DNA from: Dyadobacter sp. 676
GTDB taxonomy: Bacteria > Bacteroidota > Bacteroidia > Cytophagales > Spirosomataceae
DNA: 64,000 bases
Assembly: GCF_040448675.1 (NCBI RefSeq)
Contig: NZ_CP159289.1
Span: forward strand, 2,294,001-2,358,000
Direction: 5' to 3'
How positions within the stretch are numbered: position 1 is the stretch's first letter; each line of letters starts with the position of its first letter. The notes under the pieces were generated by a model that made no database searches, was not told where the DNA came from, and worked only from the letters and a program-made list of their open reading frames with translations. Made by a program: the position numbers and the translations under genes. Shown piece by piece: positions 44,561 through 52,985 of this stretch.

Positions 44561-44810
44561 CGGCCTCCCCTCTCCCAACCCGCTCCACATTCTCAAAAAA
44601 CGCAATCAGCTCCTTAAACGAAAAGTAAGTATCGCAAAGGTCCGGCGCGTGGCCTTGTTCTTTGAGGGAGATGATGTAGCCGGTGAACATCGTCCAGAGT
44701 TCGTCGCGCCAGCATTCGGCGCTGCTGCTGCTCAGGAGCTTGCCTACCTCGCGGCCATAGGCCTGCAACGTCGCATCCGTGGGTTTGATAGGGTGTGTTT
44801 CTGTGTTCAT
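44547..44810 (-). CDS. Hypothetical protein
   Basis: This encodes 87 residues from the Met at 44810 (MNTETHPIKPTDATLQAYGR); a start 12 codons upstream is also possible. The sequence is soluble and mainly helical (SAECWRDELWTMFTGYIISL, FSFKELIAFFENVERVGRG), with no known domain. Codon use is like the chromosome rather than the AT-rich island genes. It overlaps the tail of the small antitoxin gene on the opposite strand by 14 bases. Confidence 0.55.
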   Translation of the reverse strand: MNTETHPIKPTDATLQAYGREVGKLLSSSSAECWRDELWTMFTGYIISLKEQGHAPDLCDTYFSFKELIAFFENVERVGRGEAVTQV

Positions 44811-44987
44811 GTTGTGGGTGTAAGAAGTGTGGGACAAACCGTGCATTTACGTTTTCCGTAAAGCACGCATTCCTCCAACCCGTACCCAACCCGCGCGCCC
44901 CGTAACTTACGCCGAAATACCTGTAAATTACCGGAACACTTCCCGAAGGATTTATATAAATTGCCTTTTCAACGAAATAGCCCCCGT

Positions 44988-45405
44988 ATGACACATACTA
45001 CCTCCAACCCGAAGATCCACGAAGGCCGCAACGTGAAACGGTTCCGCGAAATGCTCGGAATCAAACAGGACATGCTCGCCTTCGAGCTCGGCAGCGATTG
45101 GAACCAGCAAAGAATCTCCACGCTCGAACAGCGCGAAAAGATCGATTCCGACATTTTGGAACAAGTAGCAGCGATACTGAAAATACCTGTGGAAGCGATT
45201 CGGAATTTTGATGAAGAAAGGGCGGTGAATGTGATTTCAAGTACCTTCAACGACAATGCAGCCGTTTTTTAATAACAACCCGACCTTCCATCCTATCGAT
45301 AAGCTTATGCAGCTTCATGAGGAGAAGATTGCTCTGTACGAGCGGATGTTGAGGGAGAAGGATGAGATGATGGGGCGGTTGGAGCGGTTGATTGGAAACA
45401 AATAG
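44988..45405 (+). CDS. XRE-type HTH regulator, frameshifted at a T6 tract
   Basis: This should encode about 138 residues. The HTH is GRNVKRFREMLGIKQDMLAF with LGSDWNQQRISTLEQREKID. The present frame stops after AAVF at the T6 run 45265-45270. With five T it continues NNNPTFHPIDKLMQLHEEK through a coiled coil to LERLIGNK and TAG at 45405. The full form is a common Bacteroidota regulator with a C-terminal coiled coil. The stop directly abuts a GTG of the nucleotidyltransferase frame, so they probably form one transcript. Confidence 0.82.
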
Positions 45406-45414
45406 GTGAGAAAC

Positions 45415-45717
45415 ATGGACAGACTGCAAAAATACCATGCTGCCATTGTAAAACTTTGTAAAGCCCACAAAGTGAAGAGCTTGTATGCATTCGGGTCTGT
45501 TTTGAGCGATAATTTTAATACGGAAAGCGATATTGATCTGATCGTTGATTTCGATAGTATGGAGGTTGAGGATTATGCGGATAACTATTTTGACTTCAAA
45601 TTCTCGTTGCAAGAACTTTTTAAGCGACCGATTGATCTGCTGGAAGAAAAAGCTACTAAAAATCCTTACTTCCAACACAAAATAAATAAACAGAGGCGGT
45701 ATATCTTTTGCGACTAA
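45415..45717 (+). CDS. MNT-type minimal nucleotidyltransferase
   Basis: This encodes 100 residues from ATG 45415; GTG 45406 is possible. The motif is YAFGSVLSDNFNTESDIDLIVDF, that is GS-x(10)-DxD, with a third acidic residue likely in PIDLLEE. It is the size of MntA antitoxins, which AMPylate or oligoadenylate HEPN toxins. No HEPN gene follows here; the gap 45718-45956 is AT-rich and empty. Its partner may be missing or be the preceding HTH protein. Confidence 0.85.
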   Translation: MDRLQKYHAAIVKLCKAHKVKSLYAFGSVLSDNFNTESDIDLIVDFDSMEVEDYADNYFDFKFSLQELFKRPIDLLEEKATKNPYFQHKINKQRRYIFCD

Positions 45718-45956
45718 GAGCTAGAAAATTCTTGTCAGACTCGCTTAGAAATCATACTAATGAATCAGTCCGTTCTCACACACTAAGTCACATTTAGCTA
45801 ATCACAATGTGAGGCAAATGACAGCCATCTCCTTGGATTAAATAACTTTACCATCCTCTCCCTCCATATACTCGGATTAAAATGCTAGCACCCAATACAG
45901 TATATTTTGCCGTGGTTCACTTTGAACATTTAGCAAATAAATAACTATCATTTACT

Positions 45957-47804
45957 ATGAGCTTAAAAATCCTCCTAGAAGATCAAATCAACAAACTATT
46001 TAAAGACAATCCTGAACTAGCAAAGGTACCACGGAACCAATTTGAGGTGGCTGTCGCTTCGTTTGTAAACCTAAAATACCTAAATGGTATCGAATTCGAC
46101 GATTTGATCGACGGAATTATGGGCGAGGGAGGTGACGAAGGAATAGATTTGTGCTACGTATACTGTAATGGGACACTTGTAAAAGATGATAACCACCCAA
46201 TTACAAAAGACAGCAATGTCAAGGTAAAATTTTTTCAAGTAAAAAAAGAGGAGGGTTTTTCGACAGACGGGTTTAGAAAATTTAAAGAAGGAATCGAAGA
46301 AATTTTCAATCTTGACATCGATCTGGATAAGTTGACATCGATTGGGGCCAATAAAGATATCATTGAAATAGCCGATCTAATACGTAAGATATTCAGAAGA
46401 AGCCGAGTAGAGAGAGCCAAATTCTCTGTTGAAGTTTATTATATCACCTCATCGTCAGAAATCAGAATATCGAAAAAAATCAAACATTTGGAATCAGAAC
46501 TCCGTGAAAATTCAATGGAAATACCGTTCGATTTCGAATATTGGGGATCTCAGAAACTACTAGATTTAAATAAAAAGGTTGACGAGCAGATAGAAATCAA
46601 ATTTGAGTCTCAGCCATTAAACATCTCAGAGAAGGATATCGACACAACTGGTTATGCCGGTTTTGTTAATGGGAATGAGCTTTTGAAGTCGATGATTGAC
46701 ACTGATAAAAAATTCAAAAGCCATCTAACCGAAGGAAATGTGCGATATTTTCTAGGAGAAGACAAAAAAATCAATTCATCGATAATTGATACCGCACTAG
46801 ATGAAGTAAAAGCTGCCAACTTTTGGGCGATGAATAATGGATTAACAATAATTGGTGATAGCATAGCTCCACTAGACTCAAAGGGATACAGCATATCAAA
46901 TCCCCAAATTGTAAATGGCTGTCAAACCATACATTGTCTATACCACGCTTTCGCCAAGGACGACGCATTTGAACTACCACAAACGTTGAAGGTATTCGTC
47001 AAAATTGTCAAAACAGAAAATCCAGATACTCAGACCGATATTATCAGTGCGACCAATTCACAAAACCCTGTTCGTTCTGCAAGTCTGAAAGCGAATGATA
47101 ATATTCAAAGGAACATAGAAACACATTTAAGAGAGGCGGGAATTTTTTACGAAAGGCGAGATAACTATTACAAACGACAGGGTTATACTGGCAATAAAGT
47201 AATTGGCTTGTTAAAAATGGCCCAAATTGCTCACACAGTTATTAACAAAGAAGCTGTAATTGCAGTTAATGAGACTACAACACTTTTTGATACCGAGACA
47301 AAATACAATACGATATTTAGCGACAGAGCTGATTTTGATCTCTACAAGTTTTCAACAATTCTTTATCAAAAAATCTGGACGTTGAAGAATTCAGACTTGC
47401 GAACCAATGTATATCATCTTCAAGAAAAAGATTTGATTTCTAAGGGAGGATTTATCTTCCTTCATACTATGAGTTCGCTTATGATGTCTTATGCTAAATT
47501 TAAAGACGGAGAAGAAGTAAAAAACAACAAAATATCAAATTTTCTTATCGATACCTCATCAAGAAAAAATGATTTCACAAAAAGGAAAGATTCACTTTTT
47601 AAAATGCTGGAAGATGACTCAGTGGTCGAAAATTACTATAAGACGGCAAAAGTAATATTTGAAAGTGCCGCTAGCTCCTATACTCAAAGCATGGGAAGGT
47701 CTACCAACAGCTTATTTAAATACAGAAATTTTGATAGGGAGTATTTACGCCCGGCGATCGATCAATACCTAACTGAAAACCCGGAAGAGCTGTTATCAGT
47801 ATAG
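45957..47804 (+). CDS. AIPR-family abortive-infection phage-resistance protein
   Basis: This encodes 615 residues. The N-terminal region has GGDEGIDLCYVYCNG followed by VKVKFFQVKKEEGFS, which resembles a PD-(D/E)xK nuclease core (Asp, then Q-x-K). The AIPR core lies in the middle: FWAMNNGLTIIGDSI, QIVNGCQTIHCLYHAF, SATNSQNPVRSASLKANDN and FYERRDNYYKRQGY. Family members give phage resistance by abortive infection. The gene is visibly AT-richer than the chromosomal genes and stands alone with empty upstream DNA, so recent transfer is likely. REP-like repeats and a gene fragment lie directly downstream. Confidence 0.88.
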   Translation: MSLKILLEDQINKLFKDNPELAKVPRNQFEVAVASFVNLKYLNGIEFDDLIDGIMGEGGDEGIDLCYVYCNGTLVKDDNHPITKDSNVKVKFFQVKKEEGFSTDGFRKFKEGIEEIFNLDIDLDKLTSIGANKDIIEIADLIRKIFRRSRVERAKFSVEVYYITSSSEIRISKKIKHLESELRENSMEIPFDFEYWGSQKLLDLNKKVDEQIEIKFESQPLNISEKDIDTTGYAGFVNGNELLKSMIDTDKKFKSHLTEGNVRYFLGEDKKINSSIIDTALDEVKAANFWAMNNGLTIIGDSIAPLDSKGYSISNPQIVNGCQTIHCLYHAFAKDDAFELPQTLKVFVKIVKTENPDTQTDIISATNSQNPVRSASLKANDNIQRNIETHLREAGIFYERRDNYYKRQGYTGNKVIGLLKMAQIAHTVINKEAVIAVNETTTLFDTETKYNTIFSDRADFDLYKFSTILYQKIWTLKNSDLRTNVYHLQEKDLISKGGFIFLHTMSSLMMSYAKFKDGEEVKNNKISNFLIDTSSRKNDFTKRKDSLFKMLEDDSVVENYYKTAKVIFESAASSYTQSMGRSTNSLFKYRNFDREYLRPAIDQYLTENPEELLSV

Positions 47805-47899
47805 TTCAATCTATAACAATGCAGAGGTATATCTTCGTTAGATCTACTTCTGCGCTAAAACGTTATGCATTAATTCTGCCTGTCTTACCTCTATTCAGC

Positions 47900-48022
47900 T
47901 TAGATCCCAGCCTCGCAACACTATTGAAACCTGCAAGAGTTCCACAGGCTCCTCAATGCTCCACTTCAATGGACGAAGCCGACGATAACACCTATTTGCA
48001 ATATCCGTTGCCTCAATTTCTG
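47900..48022 (-). pseudogene. Remnant of a second FAD-oxidoreductase C-terminus
   Basis: On the minus strand the frame reads ATDIANRCYRRLRPLKWSIE followed by EPVELL. This aligns with the intact gene downstream (THITNGCYRLHPVEWSIGEAVGLL), and the DNA similarity extends over about 95 bases. No start or N-terminal part remains. It looks like the last trace of a duplicated copy, cut off by the repeats at 48.04 kb and the AIPR gene. Confidence 0.5.
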
Positions 48023-48040
48023 AAATTTATCAAAATCCAA

Positions 48041-48195
48041 TCTTACGGTGCGCTGCACCTCACATTGTCGATTATATAACCCGGTTCTACAAATCTTGCG
48101 GTGCTCCGCACCTTTTCCGAGATAGGTGCTGAGCACCGTAAGATTTGTAGAAAATGCGTTCGCAAAGATTTTCAAAGGTGCAGCGCACCGTAAGA
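48041..48195. repeat. REP-like repeat cluster (four units)
   Basis: Units: TCTTACGGTGCGCTGCACCT (48041-48060); one starting TTCTACAAATCTTGCGGTGC (48085-48112); an inverted unit beginning AGGTGCTGAGCACCGTAAGA (48124-48152); and AGGTGCAGCGCACCGTAAGA (48176-48195). The GGTGC/GCACC cores pair within and between units. AAAATGCGTT and AACGCATTTT further frame the last unit. Same family as 39028-39117. The rest of the 47805-48236 gap holds only the gene remnant. Confidence 0.75.
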
Positions 48196-48236
48196 ATTCA
48201 CGCAACGCATTTTCCAAAAATCAATCAATTAATACC

Positions 48237-49946
48237 TCACCCCTTCCACTCCAACTCAATCCCCTCCCCCCTAACAAACCCCTGAAACCCCGCCAACAAT
48301 CCCTTATCCTCCCTAACCTTCCGCGGAAGCACATTCCGAGAACCAGCATACTTCACCAACAACCCCACAGCCTCCCCAATACTCCACTCCACCGGATGCA
48401 GCCGGTAACACCCATTCGTAATATGCGTAGTCCCAATATTCTTATTGGCAGGCAAAATATTCTCCATCCTCACCGGCAGCAGCGCCCCGAGGGGAATCTG
48501 AAACGGCAGTGACCCAAAATCAATGTAATTATCCCCACCGGTACTCGGATGCAAGTCAATATGGTAATAACCAATCCCGACGCTATCTTCAAAAGCAGCG
48601 GCCTTCACGCCCGTCGATTGCCCGGTGATGGAGGCCCGTTGCTCGGCGCCTACGTGTTCTTCTTTGATGGTGAAGAGGGCTTTGATGCGCCGCGATTCGC
48701 GGACGTAGGGGTATTTGGCGAGGCCGTCTTCGGTGCCCATGATGTCTTTGCGGAGGCGGATGCCGGGCCAGCCTTTGCCGCCGTCGGGGCGTGGGGCCTC
48801 GGTTTGGAGCCAGTACAGGAGCGAGAGGCTGAGCTGCTTGCCGCGTTCGAAATGCTTGTCGAAGTCCTTTTCACTGGCGCCGATGAGGTTGCCGAGGGTG
48901 TAGTCGTTTTGCGGCCAGTTTACGATGGTAATGTCGCCGGCGTAGGTGCCGGGGGCGAAGTTGGCCTTGTTGATAATACGGCGATAGAGCCAGAGGTTGA
49001 GGTTATTGCCGGTCGGGATGCCTTCCGGGTGGAAGCCGAGCTGTTTCGGTTCGAGGGTTTTGGGATTGGAGTACGAGAGGTCCAGCAGCCTGCCCGACCA
49101 GGGTTTGATCATTTTGGGTACATAATTCTTCCAAAACTCGTATTCCCGCGGCTTTTCGATCACGTGGTTTTCGCCCGGGCGGTAGTCGATCGCGAAGCAG
49201 ACGGTGAATGCCTGCACATTGTTCGGGTCGGCTTTTTCGGGGGCGTGGAGTTCGCCGGTTTCGGCTTTGGATTCGGCGCCGGTGACGTATTCGGTGCCGG
49301 TCATGGGCAGCAGGTCGCCGAGCTCGGTAGCGTCCGCGAAATAGGGCGCGGTGAGGGTCAGCTGCGTTTTGTTACGGCGGTTAAGGGCGGTTAGCGATTG
49401 TACTTTGTTGCCTTTTACGTCGGCGGCCACGATTTTATGTTCCAAAAGCAATGTGAGCTTGCCGGAGCTGAGGTATGGGTTCAGCATGTCGGTGAGCACG
49501 GCTACGGCTACACGCGGTTCGTGGCAGAGCCGGGATACCGATCCGTCGCCCGGGTTGAGGTTTTCGCGGCTTCTGGCCTCGGCGGTGAGCGGATAATTTT
49601 TCTTATAATATTCGCGCACGGCGGTGCGGAATTGCCGGTAGGCCCTGGTGGCGCCGTGTGTCTCGATCCACTGGTGCTCGTCGGGCGGCACGCCTTGCTG
49701 CGAGAGCTGGCCGCCGATCCAGTCGGTTTCTTCGGTGAGGATTACCGAGAGGCCATTGCGCAATGCGGCCAATGCGGCCGCGCAACCGCCGAGGCCACCG
49801 CCGGCGATCACGAGGTCGGCGTTTAATGTGGCTTTTGCATGGGTTTCTTTGCCGGAGATTGCGTTCCCGGCTTCCGGTTTTTCGGAAGTTCCTGCCAGCA
49901 AGCTGCTACCGAATGCGACACTTCCTAAAAAATTACGGCGTTTCAT
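48237..49946 (-). CDS. Exported FAD-dependent oxidoreductase
   Basis: This encodes 569 residues. The N-terminus MKRRNFLGSVAFGSSLLAGT is a probable Tat signal (KRRNF). The FAD-binding dinucleotide fold is ADLVIAGGGLGGCAAALAAL, followed by VILTEETDWIGGQLSQQGVPPDEH. ATELGDLLPMTGTEY and the C-terminal NIGTTHITNGCYRLHPVEWSIGEAVGLL match the FAD_oxidored family found in polysaccharide-utilising Bacteroidota. It probably oxidises a sugar or related alcohol in the periplasm. The substrate is unknown. A decayed copy of its 3' end lies downstream. Confidence 0.88.
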   Translation of the reverse strand: MKRRNFLGSVAFGSSLLAGTSEKPEAGNAISGKETHAKATLNADLVIAGGGLGGCAAALAALRNGLSVILTEETDWIGGQLSQQGVPPDEHQWIETHGATRAYRQFRTAVREYYKKNYPLTAEARSRENLNPGDGSVSRLCHEPRVAVAVLTDMLNPYLSSGKLTLLLEHKIVAADVKGNKVQSLTALNRRNKTQLTLTAPYFADATELGDLLPMTGTEYVTGAESKAETGELHAPEKADPNNVQAFTVCFAIDYRPGENHVIEKPREYEFWKNYVPKMIKPWSGRLLDLSYSNPKTLEPKQLGFHPEGIPTGNNLNLWLYRRIINKANFAPGTYAGDITIVNWPQNDYTLGNLIGASEKDFDKHFERGKQLSLSLLYWLQTEAPRPDGGKGWPGIRLRKDIMGTEDGLAKYPYVRESRRIKALFTIKEEHVGAEQRASITGQSTGVKAAAFEDSVGIGYYHIDLHPSTGGDNYIDFGSLPFQIPLGALLPVRMENILPANKNIGTTHITNGCYRLHPVEWSIGEAVGLLVKYAGSRNVLPRKVREDKGLLAGFQGFVRGEGIELEWKG

Positions 49947-50040
49947 AAGGTTAAAAGGTATTTAGGTAAGTAATAAAAAGAACGCTCACTGTCAGGCCGT
50001 AGCCTCACAATGAGCGCGTATCAGGCTATCAGTCAATGCG

Positions 50041-50925
50041 CTAAACCACTTTGCCCATCACGTACATTTCCTCCATGGTCGGGGTCGGGTTGCCGCCTTC
50101 CTTTTCAAGGGTAATGGCGAACATGGCCGTGCCCGGTTTGGTATTTTTCATTTTAAGGACTTTGCCGGTAAATGCATTATCCAGCATGCCGATATCCACC
50201 GGAACGCCGTTTACGATGCTCCACAGCTGGTATTGCCTGCCCCGGGGCGGCGCCGGCAGGTTCTGTACGTCGATCAGCACCTCGTTCGTCTGCGGGTTCC
50301 AGAATGCCGAAACCGCACTTCCGGGCGATTTTTTCATACCGGCCAGGCGGACATGCCTGTACGAAGGACTGCGGAACAATGCGGCAAGCGCCTGGTTGTA
50401 TTCGTCCCGGCTTTTCATGGCGGCCATATCCGCCTGCATCGTTTCCACTTTCGCGGTCATTTCGTTGTTGCCGCGCTTCATATCGGTCATTTGCATGGCC
50501 GACCATCCTGCAAACAGCGCAAGCAATACCGCAGCCGCCACGGCCAGCTTGGCCCAGGTCGGTGTCACTACCCGCGTTTCCACGCGGTCGAATGCCTGAT
50601 CGATCACACGCCCTCCCGTACGTACGGGCGCGGCGACGTCGGTTTGGCTTACAGTATGCCGTTCTGCCGCATCCTCCGTTTTTGGTTCTTCGGCCGGGGC
50701 TTCAAAATTCATTTGCCCAAAAATAGACTCTTTCAAGGCAGGTGGCGGCGTTGCCTGGTGTTTCAGCGCATATTCTTCCAACGCGCTTTCGGTACGCAAC
50801 AGCTCTTCCTTGATCTCCGGGTAAATATGCGACATACACTCCACCTCCTGCTTCTCCTGGGGAGTAACAGTGCCCAATACATATTCCTCCAATATACCGG
50901 ACTCTATATAGGCTTGGATATTCAT
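50041..50925 (-). CDS. Anti-sigma factor (RskA-like)
   Basis: This encodes 294 residues. The cytoplasmic N-terminus (YIESGILEEYVLGTVTPQEK) is the zinc-free anti-sigma region. One membrane helix lies at about 143-160 (LAVAAAVLLALFAGWSAM), followed by a coiled coil and a periplasmic RskA C-terminal domain (NPQTNEVLIDVQNLPAPPRG; QLWSIVNGVPVDIGML). It inhibits the ECF sigma factor whose stop codon overlaps its start by four bases. Release probably needs proteolysis in the membrane. A pair of this kind usually controls envelope or redox responses. Confidence 0.88.
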   Translation of the reverse strand: MNIQAYIESGILEEYVLGTVTPQEKQEVECMSHIYPEIKEELLRTESALEEYALKHQATPPPALKESIFGQMNFEAPAEEPKTEDAAERHTVSQTDVAAPVRTGGRVIDQAFDRVETRVVTPTWAKLAVAAAVLLALFAGWSAMQMTDMKRGNNEMTAKVETMQADMAAMKSRDEYNQALAALFRSPSYRHVRLAGMKKSPGSAVSAFWNPQTNEVLIDVQNLPAPPRGRQYQLWSIVNGVPVDIGMLDNAFTGKVLKMKNTKPGTAMFAITLEKEGGNPTPTMEEMYVMGKVV

Positions 50926-51461
50926 ACTGCAAAGTATTGTTTTAACTCTTGTAATGCGGTCCGGATCCGCGATTTCACGGTGCCCAGCGGTATGCTCAGC
51001 TTCTCGGAAATCTCCTCATGCGTGTACCCCTGAAAATAGGCCATGTCGATGAGTATTTTCCGTTCCGGTCGGAGCATGTCTACAATCGCCTTCATCTCCG
51101 AACTGACAGTCTGTGAATCCTCGTACTGCTCATGTAGGGCCACCGCGCTGTCGATATCATCCATTACCGGCTTCCGGCCCTCCGCTCTCACTGCGTCTAT
51201 CGCGCCATTGCGCGCGATGTTCATGATCCATGTAAACAATCGTCCTTTCTCAGGATTATAGGAATCGATATTCTTCCATATCTTCAGAAAGCATTCCTGC
51301 AACACATCTGCGGCTTTCTCCTCGTCCCTCAGCGTTTTGGAAATGATATTAAACAAAGCTCCCGAGTAATGGTCGTACAGGAATTCGAAGGCGTTTCGCT
51401 CGTTTCTTTTCAGAGCCGACACCAATTCCTCTTCCGAGTATTTTACCTTGCTGGTCGCCAA
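50922..51461 (-). CDS. ECF RNA polymerase sigma factor
   Basis: This encodes 179 residues if started at TTG 51461 (ATSKVKYSEEELVSALKRNE). The frame stays open far upstream but has no ATG close to the domain, so the start is uncertain; one missing T near 51463 would instead join an ATG at about 51475. Region 2: AFEFLYDHYSGALFNIISK and LQECFLKIWKNIDSYNPEKG. Region 4: AYFQGYTHEEISEKLSIPLG with TVKSRIRTALQELK. It overlaps the anti-sigma gene by ATGA, so the two are made in equal amounts. Confidence 0.85.
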   Translation of the reverse strand: MATSKVKYSEEELVSALKRNERNAFEFLYDHYSGALFNIISKTLRDEEKAADVLQECFLKIWKNIDSYNPEKGRLFTWIMNIARNGAIDAVRAEGRKPVMDDIDSAVALHEQYEDSQTVSSEMKAIVDMLRPERKILIDMAYFQGYTHEEISEKLSIPLGTVKSRIRTALQELKQYFAV

Positions 51462-51700
51462 GAGTCGCTTAACATTTAATTGCGAATTACTTACTGGCAA
51501 TCTAGCAAAATTTCCCGTATGCCTGGCCGGGCCGTCGCAAATTATCGGCCTGGGCACGCGTGGGGGCCATATTACCCGGGAAGAAGGTGCGAAGGGCGTT
51601 GCCGGCCGCCTGTCCGAACTGGTCATGGCAGTGTGTTTCTGACCATATACGAGCAAATACACCGTGTCGGATCGCAACGCCGCGTTTATGGGACGGGCCG

Positions 51701-52429
51701 TTATTTGCGAAGGCTCTCCACGCGCCAGAGTGTCAGGAAGATGAAGAAGGTAATCAGGCTGAGCAGGTAGATCACATTGCGGGAGTCGACAAGCCCCTTG
51801 CCCAACGCCTGATATTGAACGTCCAGGGCTATACCGGACAGCAGGCTGGCTGCGAAACCATCCCCGAACATGCCGGAAACCGCATTGAAGCCAACATACC
51901 AGATAAATGCAAGAAACACGCCGACGATGAATGCGACGATCTGGTTGTCGTTCAAAGAGGAGGCCCATAGCCCCATTGCCACCAGCACACCGCTGAGCAA
52001 CAGCAGACCAAGGTACGACCCGGCCACAGCGGCCGAATCGACATCGCCCACCGGGTTGCCGAGTTGATAAACACTGTAATAGTAGATGAGCGTCGGCAGC
52101 AACGTGAGCACCACGAGCACCCAGTTGGCGAAGAATTTGCCGAGCACCAGGTCGATATTGCGTATCGGCTTCGTAAGAAGCAGTTCCAGCGTGCCGTTAC
52201 GCGACTCTTCGGCCAGCGAACGCATGGTAATGGCCGGAATGAGGAAAATCAGCACATAAGGCGCCAGGCCGAAAAACGAGCCGAGGTCGGCGTAGCCGTA
52301 ATCGAGGATATTGGAATCAGGAAAAACCCAAACGATCAGGCCGATGGCCGTCAGGAAGACCGCCATGACAATGTAGGCGATCAACGAGTTGAAAAAACTG
52401 GCTACCTCTTTTCGGAAGATTGCTAACAC
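51701..52429 (-). CDS. gldF: Gliding motility-associated ABC transporter permease GldF
   Basis: This encodes 242 residues with six hydrophobic helices. MLAIFRKEVASFFNSLIAYI, YVLIFLIPAITMRSLAEESR followed by NGTLELLLTKPI, and SSLNDNQIVAFIVGVFLAFI match GldF, the ABC-2 type permease of the GldAFG complex. The usual next gene, gldG, is not present: a 240-bp gap and the ECF sigma gene follow. Its role in gliding may be species-dependent. It may share a transcript with the two DUF4199 genes upstream. Confidence 0.88.
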   Translation of the reverse strand: MLAIFRKEVASFFNSLIAYIVMAVFLTAIGLIVWVFPDSNILDYGYADLGSFFGLAPYVLIFLIPAITMRSLAEESRNGTLELLLTKPIRNIDLVLGKFFANWVLVVLTLLPTLIYYYSVYQLGNPVGDVDSAAVAGSYLGLLLLSGVLVAMGLWASSLNDNQIVAFIVGVFLAFIWYVGFNAVSGMFGDGFAASLLSGIALDVQYQALGKGLVDSRNVIYLLSLITFFIFLTLWRVESLRK

Positions 52430-52465
52430 TATTCGGATGATGATTAAGTCCTTTTCAGGAATACA

Positions 52466-52981
52466 CTATTCGAAGACCGGCTTTTCCTTGCGCATGATTG
52501 CGGCGATAATCAGCGAAAAAATGAAGCCCATGATCAGGTACCCGAAAATCACGGAAACGAACATAATGCCCGGCGACATGAATTTTTGCGATACTTCCAG
52601 GGCCTGTTCGATCTGCGCGTCGTCCATGCCCTTTCTTTCCAGCTCCTCGCGCATCTGGTCGATTCCCTGGGTAAGCAGGTTGGGGTCGATAAATTGAATG
52701 TAAAAAATCGTAAATGCCGAACTTAGCAGTCCCAGCACCGCCGAAGTAAGGGAACCCAGTCCAAGTCCTTCGCCATAGCTGATAAACCCTCCGTTCTTTT
52801 CGCGAAACTCTTTCATCGCCAGTACAATCGCGACGATCAGGAAAGCGTACGAGAGCGACGCGAGTATGCGATTGCCGCCGAGCCCGGCGACGTACAGGAT
52901 CGTCGAATACACCATCGTGACAACGGCAACCAGGAGGCCGTATTTCAGGGCGACGCGGGCGGTAGAGGTTTTTTCTTCCAT
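52466..52981 (-). CDS. DUF4199 membrane protein
   Basis: This encodes 171 residues. Four hydrophobic helices are arranged as in DUF4199: ARVALKYGLLVAVVTMVYST; SLSYAFLIVAIVLAMKEFRE; GFISYGEGLGLGSLTSAVLG and the C-terminal SPGIMFVSVIFGYLIMGFIF. Between helices 3 and 4 lies a soluble helix rich in Glu/Met/Gln. The function of the family is unknown. It starts four bases after its paralogue, so they are co-translated. Confidence 0.85.
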   Translation of the reverse strand: MEEKTSTARVALKYGLLVAVVTMVYSTILYVAGLGGNRILASLSYAFLIVAIVLAMKEFREKNGGFISYGEGLGLGSLTSAVLGLLSSAFTIFYIQFIDPNLLTQGIDQMREELERKGMDDAQIEQALEVSQKFMSPGIMFVSVIFGYLIMGFIFSLIIAAIMRKEKPVFE

Positions 52982-52985
52982 GGGT

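Noticed and set aside
47819..48079. An 86-codon ORF after the AIPR gene
   Set aside because: It runs through an antisense gene remnant and into the REP cluster, has no domain, and its composition follows the repeats.
48041..48195. CRISPR array
   Set aside because: Units occur in both orientations, with irregular spacing and internal palindromes; no cas gene is nearby.
48549..49394. Long plus-strand ORF opposite the FAD oxidoreductase gene
   Set aside because: It is antisense to a clearly conserved protein and is open only because of GC-rich third positions.
51462..51968. N-terminal extension of the sigma factor
   Set aside because: The open frame before residue 1 lacks any sigma-domain similarity and reads as intergenic DNA.
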